Assembly: GCF_000477435.1 (NCBI RefSeq)
Contig: NC_022576.1
Location: forward strand, 2,170,001-2,234,000
Source of the DNA: Candidatus Symbiobacter mobilis CR
Lineage (GTDB): Bacteria > Pseudomonadota > Gammaproteobacteria > Burkholderiales > Burkholderiaceae_C
Reading direction: 5' to 3'
DNA: 64,000 bases
Shown here: positions 1 to 6,958 of the stretch, one piece after another
Layout: each line of letters starts with the position of its first letter
Numbering within the stretch: position 1 is the stretch's first letter
Notes under the pieces: model-generated
Databases searched by the model: none
Seen by the model: only the letters and a program-made list of their open reading frames with translations
What the model was told of the DNA's origin: nothing
Position numbers and translations under genes: made by a program

Positions 1-130
1 ATCATGGGGGTGCTTTGGTACCTTTTGCCGGTTTTGCCGGGTGGCACCTAGGGGGTGTACAGAAAATCATGGGGGTGCTTTGGTACCTTTTGCCGGTTTT
101 GCCGGGTGGCACCTAGGGGGTGTGCAGAAA
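1..130. repeat. 65-bp tandem repeat, two near-identical units
   Basis: Two 65-bp units (1-65 and 66-130) differ only at one base near the end (gtac versus gtgc). A third unit begins at 131 and diverges after about 10 bases. Each unit can form a hairpin between GGTGC near its start and GCACC near its end, and is rich in G runs. The array runs off the left edge, so the copy number is unknown. No convincing gene lies in it. Confidence 0.85.
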
Positions 131-158
131 ATCATGGGGGGGGTGACCGAAGGGTGCG

Positions 159-232
159 CCGTAGAGTGCATCGGGGTATGGGGGTGCTCCCTACGCACTC
201 AACGCCCCCTACGCTCCCTACGCACTCTACGG
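159..232. repeat. 11-bp perfect inverted repeat in intergenic DNA
   Basis: CCGTAGAGTGC at 159-169 is matched by GCACTCTACGG at 222-232. The interval also holds several short CCCTACG repeats. It lies just downstream of the small leftward gene ending at 272, so it may be part of a transcript end or a recombination-associated site. Nothing more specific can be said. Confidence 0.5.
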
Positions 233-271
233 TGTAAGCTAGGCAGGACAAGGCTTTGAGGGGGTTTCGCC

Positions 272-469
272 CTACGAAGCGTCGAACAGCTCCAGCATGG
301 TCGAATTGATCTTGTGCCTGGCATCCTCCAGCGCCTCGGAAAGGGTCAGCAGGGGGGTGGTCAGTCGCGGGTCGTTGGTGCTGTGCAGTGCATGGATGAT
401 GGTTTCTGCAAGCTCATGTGCAGCTTCCTCGAAGTTGGCAATTGAATCAATGCTTGTATGCGTATTCAT
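272..469 (-). CDS. Small hypothetical protein, 65 aa
   Basis: The ATG at 469 is preceded by a strong AAGGAG ribosome binding site eight bases upstream, which makes this small frame credible. The protein is acidic, predicted mostly helical, with no signal peptide or membrane segment. The central part (ALHST, then LLTLSEALEDARHKI) faintly resembles the next upstream protein (ALHST, then LFDLLESIEQARNGL), so the two may be diverged paralogues. It lies in the same direction as, and downstream of, the integrase gene, so it probably belongs to the same accessory element. No known family was recognised. Confidence 0.6.
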   Translation of the reverse strand: MNTHTSIDSIANFEEAAHELAETIIHALHSTNDPRLTTPLLTLSEALEDARHKINSTMLELFDAS

Positions 470-484
470 TGAAATATCTCCTTC

Positions 485-700
485 TTACTTGGTTGAAATA
501 GTGGTAGCACTCTCGCTACCGTACATGGCTCTACGTATCCAAAAATCCCGTAGCCCATTCCTTGCTTGCTCAATGCTTTCGAGTAAATCAAATAATACCG
601 TTCTGGCATCTTGCTCTTTGTCCTTCCGCAATACATCATATAACGTGGTAGTAGTAGAGTGCAATGCATCCTCAATAGCAGCAAATTGATTCGTGTCCAT
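485..700 (-). CDS. Small hypothetical protein, 71 aa
   Basis: The frame is open up to 805, but the ATG at 700 has a GAAAGG-type ribosome binding site nine bases upstream and avoids overlap with the integrase stop, so it is preferred. The product is a short, helical, soluble protein of unknown function. It shares a weak pattern with the 65-aa protein just downstream (15-bp gap), suggesting a two-gene unit derived by duplication. Its position between an integrase and repeats suggests mobile-element cargo. No family could be named. Confidence 0.55.
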   Translation of the reverse strand: MDTNQFAAIEDALHSTTTTLYDVLRKDKEQDARTVLFDLLESIEQARNGLRDFWIRRAMYGSESATTISTK

Positions 701-801
701 GATATAGCCTTTCGTTGAAGAGAATAATTGGTTTATGTGGATAAAGCAGGATGTAATGGTTAGGTGGGGGTGATGGTGTATTCCCCCTTCAGCGCTACGG
801 G

Positions 802-2058
802 TCAATCCTCGGTAAGGCAGTCAATGAATCGTGCCATGTCCTCGACCAGTGCCCGCCGCTCGTCGATCAAGGCCATGCGTGCATAGATACCTCGAATCCC
901 GCCTATAGCGTGGCCTAGCTGTAGCTCTATCGCGTCTGGTCGGTGCTTACGCTCGTTCGCAATGGTGGCGAATGTCCGCCGCAGGTCGTGGATAGTCCAC
1001 GGTTCTCCATCGCCTTGCAATTCCTTGGAATAATTGTTTAGCCATGCATGACTTACATGCCCGCTTTTCACTTCTCCGGGAAATACATACTGTGAACCAT
1101 TGGAAAGCTCATATAGCTCTTTCAACCATTCCACTACCTTGCCAGTAATGGGAATGATTCTTTCTTGATTGGTTTTTGTACGTGCAGCAGGAATTGTCCA
1201 GATAGGGTTATCGCTGGATAGGTCAAACTCATTCCACGCTGAAGAGAGTAACTCATCCTTTCGGCATCCAAAGGAAAGCAATAGGCGCAATGCCAGTGCC
1301 GCGCTTCGTGGTGGTAATTCGTCAGCCTGGCGCAATACCTCCTCGATCTCGGTAATGCTCAGATACCTATCCCGCGCAATTGCTGGCGGTAGTGGTTCCA
1401 GTGCCACAGTTGGATCACTCTTCAGCGCTTCAGTCTGCAATTGGTAACGGAAAAATTGCTTCATCAATTGATCGATTCGCCTTGCTGCGGAAATACCGCC
1501 GCGAATCTTTGCGCCCGCTATAACCTCCCGAAGGTGGATTGATCGAACGTCGATCAGCGGTAGGTCGCCGATGGCCGGGATTACGTGCCGCGCAATTGCT
1601 GCTTCTTCAGCAACGGTGCTCGCTCTTGTTTCGGACAAAACCCCGTCAATCCACGCTTGAACAGCCTCAGCAACGGAACTAGACTTCTTCCGATTGAAAA
1701 GCGCCCAAGATGCCGGGAACCACTTTTTTAGGTACTCGGTCGCTGCATCAATCGATTCCTGCGAACGATCAAGCGGTGGCCCGTCGGCCTTGATCTTGGC
1801 TGGCGAAAGGTGAAACTTCGTTACAAGCGTTTTGCTATCTGCCAGCCATCTCCGTGCCTCGGCCAGCCCGAAGGTCGGGTATTCGCCCAGGATGCACTTT
1901 TCCTGCACCGTTGCGCCACGAAGCCGATAGCGGTGGCTCCAGCTCTTTGCGCCGGTCGTCGATACCGTCAGGATCAACCCTTGTCCGTCAGACAAGCAGT
2001 AGGCACGGGTTTGCGCCTTGAGTTGCCGAATCTGAACATCACTTAGTTTCTGTGCCAT
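802..2058 (-). CDS. Tyrosine recombinase / P4-type integrase
   Basis: At 418 aa this has the usual P4-integrase length. The N-terminus (LSDVQIRQLK, then a DGQGL segment and GEYPTFGLAEARRW) fits the DUF4102 arm-binding domain. A core-binding region follows around residues 140-220, and the catalytic domain from about 235 on. The catalytic set is visible: Arg in SFGCRKDELL, HDLRRT for the HxxR box, LGHAIGG for the second His, and the nucleophile Tyr in GIYARM. It appears intact. No tRNA gene or attachment repeat was found beside it, so the element's limits are unknown. GC content is lower than in the core genes to the right, consistent with acquired DNA. Confidence 0.93.
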   Translation of the reverse strand: MAQKLSDVQIRQLKAQTRAYCLSDGQGLILTVSTTGAKSWSHRYRLRGATVQEKCILGEYPTFGLAEARRWLADSKTLVTKFHLSPAKIKADGPPLDRSQESIDAATEYLKKWFPASWALFNRKKSSSVAEAVQAWIDGVLSETRASTVAEEAAIARHVIPAIGDLPLIDVRSIHLREVIAGAKIRGGISAARRIDQLMKQFFRYQLQTEALKSDPTVALEPLPPAIARDRYLSITEIEEVLRQADELPPRSAALALRLLLSFGCRKDELLSSAWNEFDLSSDNPIWTIPAARTKTNQERIIPITGKVVEWLKELYELSNGSQYVFPGEVKSGHVSHAWLNNYSKELQGDGEPWTIHDLRRTFATIANERKHRPDAIELQLGHAIGGIRGIYARMALIDERRALVEDMARFIDCLTED

Positions 2059-2149
2059 GCTCCTACCGAACCTTCCTCCATGGTTGCGATGGGAACATTG
2101 TCCACTAGATGTAGTGGCTACTCCTGAAACTGCATGAATCGCTAAATCG
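2059..2149. other. Integrase upstream region with a small hairpin
   Basis: This short gap between the integrase start and the intron remnant contains a perfect hairpin, CCACTA-GATG-TAGTGG (2102-2117). It could be an integrase operator, a recombinase arm site or part of the decayed element boundary. No promoter elements could be assigned with confidence. Confidence 0.35.
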
Positions 2150-2590
2150 TTGATTTACCGTGATGGTGCTTTTTTGGGTGGCACCGTATGGGTGCCCCTG
2201 ATACCCCGTGAACCACTAAATTACATAATGGGGCAATACCTACGGGGATGGACGGGTTACTTTGGCATCAGCCAGTATTACCGCCCGGTACCCGAACTGG
2301 ACGAGTGGATCAGAAGGCGCATCCGAATGTGCTACTGGAAACAGTGGCGATGGGCGCGCACGAAGATCAAGAACTTACTGGCTTTGGGCGTAAGCCTGAA
2401 ATCGGCAATTCAGCACGGAGTCAGCAGCAAGAGCTATTGGCAGATGTCCAGAACCCCGGTAATCAATCAGGCGATATCCAATGCGTGGCTAGAGGAGCAA
2501 GGTTTGCTGAGTGTGAAAGACCTGTGGTGCAAGGCACAGGGGTACACGGGTAGGAAGCGAAAGACTTTGTCGAGCGAGCCGACTTGTTGA
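2150..2590 (+). pseudogene. ltrA: Group II intron maturase/reverse transcriptase, C-terminal fragment
   Basis: From about 2216 the frame matches the C-terminal maturase (GIIM) part of intron-encoded proteins: LRGWTGYFGI, DEWIRRRIRM, CYWKQWRWAR, then a K-x-LLALGVS region and a final NAWLEEQGL-type segment. Full proteins of this family are over 400 aa with seven reverse transcriptase blocks; none of those blocks is present here. The first 22 codons of the open frame look unrelated and probably derive from the junction. The fragment therefore cannot mobilise anything. It is followed directly by the intron's 3' structural domains, as in an intact intron. Confidence 0.85.
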
Positions 2591-2661
2591 ACCGCCCACT
2601 GCGGACCCGCACGGTGGGTGGTGTGGGGGGCGACGGTTAGAAGCCGTTGCCTACCCGATTA
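2589..2661 (+). mobile_element. Group II intron 3' end (domains V and VI)
   Basis: Right after the maturase stop comes GAACCGCCC...GGGTGG (2589-2622), the typical domain V-like helix, then GGCGACGGTTAGAAGCCGTTGCC, a domain VI-like hairpin, and the terminal CTACCCGAT of many bacterial group II introns. The 5' half of the intron is missing. The 3' boundary falls at about 2660, exactly at the stop codon of the convergent mrr gene, so the intron probably once inserted next to or into the 3' end of that gene. A second copy of this 3' end occurs at 18244-18350. Confidence 0.8.
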
Positions 2662-3585
2662 GAGACCAACTTCGCCCTCCTCGAAGTAGTCGGAGTCGAT
2701 GCGCTTGACGATGTATGAAGCGGAGACCGAAACCCCAACGTCGAAGTCCATCATGAGGTTTGCAAGAAGCTGTCCGTCAATGAGAACGACTTTGGTGTCA
2801 ATGCGGGATGCGTAGTCAATTGCCTCGGCAGTATAGGACGAGGTGGTTATGAAAACGCCCTTCTTTGCGCGCTGACCTTGCAGCGCGCCGACGAATTTCT
2901 GAATTTCTGGGCGACCGACTGAACCTTGCCATCTCTTCGCTTGAATGTAGATGGTGTCCAAACCAAGACGGTCTTCCTTGATGATTCCGTCAATGCCTCC
3001 GTCGCCACTTTGCCCGATACGCTCACCAGCATCGCGGCGAGAGCCGCCGTAGCCCATCTTGACTAGAAGCTCGACGACAAGCCGCTCGAAGAAGGTAGGA
3101 GAACACGAGAGGATGCGACTAAGAATGTCTTGAGCAAGGCTGAGCCGAAGACTCTGGTGAGCAAGTTCAAGCGCTTCCTCTGGGGTTTGTTCCGTTGCGA
3201 TAGCAACGGATTCCGTTGTTGTTGTTTCTCGATTGTTCCGTGAAGCATCGCGGAATTCGATGAACTCGGGAAAGCGTTCAAGAAACTTGATGTCAATTCT
3301 TGCGGGGTTGTCGCCAAGAATCTGCTTTCCACGGGCGGTAATACGTAGCGCCCCTCTACGTGGTGACTCCAAGAGTCCCGCTTTTTTGAGATAGGAATTG
3401 GCCCAGCCAACCCGGTTGTTGAAAATCGCCTGCTGGCCGCTCGCCAGGAGTTCATTGCGTTCCGCCGGAGTAAGTTGAAACTCAGTGGCGAGAACTTCAA
3501 CGGCTTCGCGCGTGGTGTGGTCGATTCCGTCGGCGGCAAACCGAAGCAACGGGAGCATCAGCGTTTGATAGTCAGGAATGGGCAT
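2659..3585 (-). CDS. mrr: Mrr-family restriction endonuclease
   Basis: The 308-aa length is almost that of E. coli Mrr (about 304). Residues 1-90 resemble the Mrr N-terminal winged-helix domain (MPIPDYQTLMLPLLRFAADG). The C-terminal half is a PD-(D/E)xK nuclease: GDGGIDGIIKED supplies the Asp and YIQAKRW the Q-x-K motif, followed by a conserved FVGALQG segment. Known members cleave modified DNA (type IV restriction). No partner methylase or specificity gene is adjacent, which fits. The stop codon coincides with the end of the group II intron remnant, so the last residues may have been altered by that insertion. Confidence 0.9.
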   Translation of the reverse strand: MPIPDYQTLMLPLLRFAADGIDHTTREAVEVLATEFQLTPAERNELLASGQQAIFNNRVGWANSYLKKAGLLESPRRGALRITARGKQILGDNPARIDIKFLERFPEFIEFRDASRNNRETTTTESVAIATEQTPEEALELAHQSLRLSLAQDILSRILSCSPTFFERLVVELLVKMGYGGSRRDAGERIGQSGDGGIDGIIKEDRLGLDTIYIQAKRWQGSVGRPEIQKFVGALQGQRAKKGVFITTSSYTAEAIDYASRIDTKVVLIDGQLLANLMMDFDVGVSVSASYIVKRIDSDYFEEGEVGL

Positions 3586-3693
3586 AGTGTTCCCGCGTGG
3601 GTTGTTGGTCTCTAACGATAGGCTTCAAGCATAGGCGAGCGCTGATCGCGACTTCCGTCGCTTCTACAGGGGATTCCTGCAAGGGATGGATGC

Positions 3694-4596
3694 CTATGGC
3701 CGCCCTGTTGCCGACGATGCGGGGCGGTACAGCGGCAGCACCTTGGGCAGGCTGGCGCGGATGTCGCCGATGCGGGCATCGTTGCTGGGGTGCGTGGACA
3801 GCCACTGCGGCGGCGCCCCTTTGCTGGCCGCAGCCATTTTTTGCCATAGGGAAATGCCTGCGCGTGGGTCGAACCCGGCGCGGGCAGCCAGTTCCATCCC
3901 CACCAGGTCTGCCTCGGACTCGTCGCTGCGGCTGAATTGCAGCGTCAACAGCTTCGCGCCGAGGTTGGTCAACTCGCGCCCCAGATCTCCCAGCCCCAGC
4001 ACCTGCCCGAGCAAGCTGACCCCCAGACTGGTGGCCGTGGACTTGCCTAGCCGCTCGCGGGCATGTTCGCGCAGCGCATGCGCCATTTCGTGGCCCATCA
4101 CCGTTGCGGTTTCGTCGTCGCTGAGCCGCAAGGTGTCGAGGATCGCGCTGAAAAAGACGATCTTGCCCCCTGGCATACAGAAAGCGTTGATTTCCTTGCT
4201 TTGGATCAGGTGAACTTCCCACTTCCAGTCCTTGGCGCGAGGGTTCCAGCCGACGGTATGCCGCAGAAAACTCCCCGCAATGGAGCGTAAGCGGCGCACG
4301 GAGGGATGCTCCGCAGGCGCCAGCTTTTTGGCCGCAGCAGCCTGCTGGAGCATTTGCCGGTACTGCAAGGCGGCGACCTTCTCGATTTGTTCTGCGGGGA
4401 TCAACCGCGCAAACATCGAGGTTTGCCCCACATCAATGCCCTCGCGACCGAGGACGATGCCTGAAGCCGACAGCAGGGGAGCCAGCGCCAGCGCACGCAG
4501 CATGGACCTGCGCGCGCAGCAGGGGCAGCCAGGGGAGGGGGCGAGGTCGATCACCCTATCGCGTTGATCTGGTGGAGAAAAATCTACTTGATGCAT
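3694..4596 (-). CDS. M48-family zinc metalloprotease with possible Tat signal
   Basis: The protein contains the HExxH zinc site (GHEMAHALREH) and, downstream, the third-ligand region DESEADLVGMELAARAGFDP, then LSTHPSNDARI, a hallmark of M48 peptidases. The N-terminus has ARRSMLRALALAPLLSAS, a twin-arginine-like or Sec signal with a preceding cysteine-rich stretch, so export to the periplasm is likely. Such proteins (YggG/LoiP, BepA-like) degrade misfolded envelope proteins. The start overlaps the end of the upstream ATPase gene by 13 bases, suggesting the last gene of the long leftward operon. An internal start at about 4503 would remove the signal's arginines and is less attractive. Confidence 0.85.
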   Translation of the reverse strand: MHQVDFSPPDQRDRVIDLAPSPGCPCCARRSMLRALALAPLLSASGIVLGREGIDVGQTSMFARLIPAEQIEKVAALQYRQMLQQAAAAKKLAPAEHPSVRRLRSIAGSFLRHTVGWNPRAKDWKWEVHLIQSKEINAFCMPGGKIVFFSAILDTLRLSDDETATVMGHEMAHALREHARERLGKSTATSLGVSLLGQVLGLGDLGRELTNLGAKLLTLQFSRSDESEADLVGMELAARAGFDPRAGISLWQKMAAASKGAPPQWLSTHPSNDARIGDIRASLPKVLPLYRPASSATGRP

Positions 4597-6956
4597 ACCG
4601 AGCGAACCATCTTGATGTCTGTCAGCCCCATAAGAATTTTTTCCATGCCGTCCATCTTGAGGGTGCGCATCCCCCCTTCGACGGCTGCGGCAAAAATTTC
4701 GGCCACCCGGGCGCGTTCCTGGATCAGGCGCTTGATGAGGTCATCGGCAATCAACAGCTCGTGCAACCCCACCCGGCCTTTGTAGCCCGTGTTATTGCAC
4801 TTGGGGCATCCCACATGCCGGTACAGCTTGAGTTCCCCGTTGTCCCCGTACACCTGCCTCCAGCTTTCGATGAGCTTGGCGAGTTCGCCCTCGTAGTCGG
4901 CTTTCCATGCGCTGGAATGGCGCAGCTCTTCGGAGTACTCGACGGCAAAGAGCCGTAGTTCGTCTGCGTCGGGCACGTAGGCTTCCTTGCAGGCGCATAG
5001 CCGTTTGGCCAGCCGCTGCGCCAGAATGCCCAGCAGGGCATCGGCGAAGTTGAAGGGATCCATGCCCATGTCGAGCAAGCGGGTGATCGATTCCGGCGCG
5101 GAATTCGTGTGCAGGGTCGAGAACACCAAGTGCCCGGTCAGCGAGGCTTCCACGCCCATCGAAACGGTTTCCTTGTCCCGCGATTCGCCGACCATGATGA
5201 CGTCCGGGTCAGCCCGCAGGAAGGCGCGCATCACCAGCGCAAAGTCGATCCCAGCCTTTTTGTTGATCTGCACCTGCCGCAGGCCCCTTTGCGTGATTTC
5301 GACGGGGTCTTCGGCAGTCCAGATTTTGTTGTCCGGGGTGTTGATGTGTTTGAGGATCGAGTGCAGGGTCGTCGTCTTGCCTGAACCCGTCGGCCCGCAG
5401 ACGTAAAACAGTCCATAGGGTTTCTCGATAGTCTGGACGACGCGGGCCTTGTTGTGCGGAGTCAGGCCCAGCTTGTCGAGCGGAATCGGCTCGCCGGCAG
5501 CCAAGATCCGCATCACCACGTCTTCCACCCCGCCTGCGGAAGGGATCGTCGCTACCCGCAGCTCAATGTCGAGTGGGCCGTATTTCTTGAATTTGATCTT
5601 GCCGTCCTGGGGCTTGCGCCGCTCGGAGATGTCGAGATCGCACATGATCTTCAGCCGCGTGACCATGGCTTGGCGGAAATGGGAGGGCACCTCGATATAC
5701 GGTTGCAGCGAGCCGTCGATACGGAAACGGATGCCCGTCTTGAGCTTGCCGGGCATCGGTTCGATGTGGATGTCCGACACCCCCATCGAATAGGCATCAA
5801 TGATGATTTTGTTGACGAACTTGACCAGCTCGTTGTCCGCAGCAGCGGATTCGAGCGCGTCCTCGCTCGTTCCGTCGTCCATGGGCGCGCCGTCCATGTC
5901 CGCGAGCAGGTCGTCGATGCTGCCGGTCGTTGCCTCGACGCCAAAAATCTTGCCCAAGGTGTCCTTGAATTCGACGTTGGTCGTGACCCGGTACGAAAAC
6001 TTGGACGAACGTGGAAAAACCTGGGGAACGATGCGCGAACTGCGCACGGCCTCTGGATCGAGGCACATCACCACCAGCCCTTCGGGCGAATCTTCGAGCG
6101 GAATCCACCCCTGTGATTCGGTGAAGTCCCGTTTGAGGCTGCCGTGCAGCATTTCTGAGCGGATGATCCCCGGGCTGAACGGCTCATACGGTACGCCAAA
6201 GAACTTGGCAAGCGACTGCCCAATTTGCGCTGGCTTGACTTGGTATTGGCTCAGTAACACCTGTTCCACCGACTGCTCCGAGGTACGCGCATCTTGCAGG
6301 CAGCGTTGCAGTTCCTCTTCGGTGATGATGCCGTTCGTAACCAAGGCGTCGTACTTGGTCAGCATCCGCCGGGGGCCTTCCTCCAGCTTGCGCATCCGCT
6401 GCCGGATGGCGGTCGCCAGCGTCTTGCACAGTTGGGTGACCCCTTCGACCTCCAGGTCGCCAAAAGGTTGGTCGCCCTTGTTGTTGATGATCTGGAGCAC
6501 GCCACTGAGGGTGTCGCCTTCGACGATGGGCGCGACGAGCATCTGCTTCGTGCGGTACCCGGAGCGCTTGTCGACCTCCTTGAGGAAAGTCAGCGAGGGG
6601 TGGACTTTTTTGAGCGCTTCTTCGTCGTATACGTCGGCCAGGTTGACCAAGGTGCGGCTGCACGCGACGTAGCCCGCAACGCTCTGCGGCGTCATGGGGA
6701 GCTTGAGGTCGCGGCTGCTATTCAGGCCGGTCTTGATCTTCGAGATGATCGCATTGCGTTCCTCGTTGACCACGTACAGCGTCAGCCGGTCTGCATTGAA
6801 AAGTTTGCAAATGTCCGCGCTGGATTCGAGCATGATCTGCTCGACGTTGTCCGTTTCGTGGATTCGCGCCGTGACATGCTGGAGCTGTTTGTAGAACAGC
6901 GCCTCGAAGGTCATCCCGGTGCGGTCGGACGTCGAAGGTTTGGTGGGCGTGTTCAT
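4584..6956 (-). CDS. GspE/PilB-type secretion ATPase with N-terminal GAF domain
   Basis: This 790-aa protein is longer than ordinary GspE or PilB (about 500-580 aa). Residues about 20-190 form a GAF domain (ADICKLFNADRLTLYVVNEE, then VAPIVEGDTLSGVLQIIN). Residues about 200-350 look like the GspE N-terminal domain. The ATPase follows, with Walker A GPTGSGKTTT near residue 521, an Asp box, Walker B DPDVIMVGESRD and His box TGHLVFSTLHTN. A tetracysteine zinc site is formed by CAC and CPKCNNTGYKG. A GAF domain suggests the motor responds to a small ligand, with a cyclic nucleotide an obvious candidate given the cyclase gene two bases upstream. No other pilus or secretion genes are nearby. Confidence 0.92.
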   Translation of the reverse strand: MNTPTKPSTSDRTGMTFEALFYKQLQHVTARIHETDNVEQIMLESSADICKLFNADRLTLYVVNEERNAIISKIKTGLNSSRDLKLPMTPQSVAGYVACSRTLVNLADVYDEEALKKVHPSLTFLKEVDKRSGYRTKQMLVAPIVEGDTLSGVLQIINNKGDQPFGDLEVEGVTQLCKTLATAIRQRMRKLEEGPRRMLTKYDALVTNGIITEEELQRCLQDARTSEQSVEQVLLSQYQVKPAQIGQSLAKFFGVPYEPFSPGIIRSEMLHGSLKRDFTESQGWIPLEDSPEGLVVMCLDPEAVRSSRIVPQVFPRSSKFSYRVTTNVEFKDTLGKIFGVEATTGSIDDLLADMDGAPMDDGTSEDALESAAADNELVKFVNKIIIDAYSMGVSDIHIEPMPGKLKTGIRFRIDGSLQPYIEVPSHFRQAMVTRLKIMCDLDISERRKPQDGKIKFKKYGPLDIELRVATIPSAGGVEDVVMRILAAGEPIPLDKLGLTPHNKARVVQTIEKPYGLFYVCGPTGSGKTTTLHSILKHINTPDNKIWTAEDPVEITQRGLRQVQINKKAGIDFALVMRAFLRADPDVIMVGESRDKETVSMGVEASLTGHLVFSTLHTNSAPESITRLLDMGMDPFNFADALLGILAQRLAKRLCACKEAYVPDADELRLFAVEYSEELRHSSAWKADYEGELAKLIESWRQVYGDNGELKLYRHVGCPKCNNTGYKGRVGLHELLIADDLIKRLIQERARVAEIFAAAVEGGMRTLKMDGMEKILMGLTDIKMVRSVCIK

Positions 6957-6958
6957 GC

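Noticed and set aside
2059..2149. tRNA attachment site for the integrase
   Set aside because: No cloverleaf or tRNA 3' end could be made out next to the integrase on either side.
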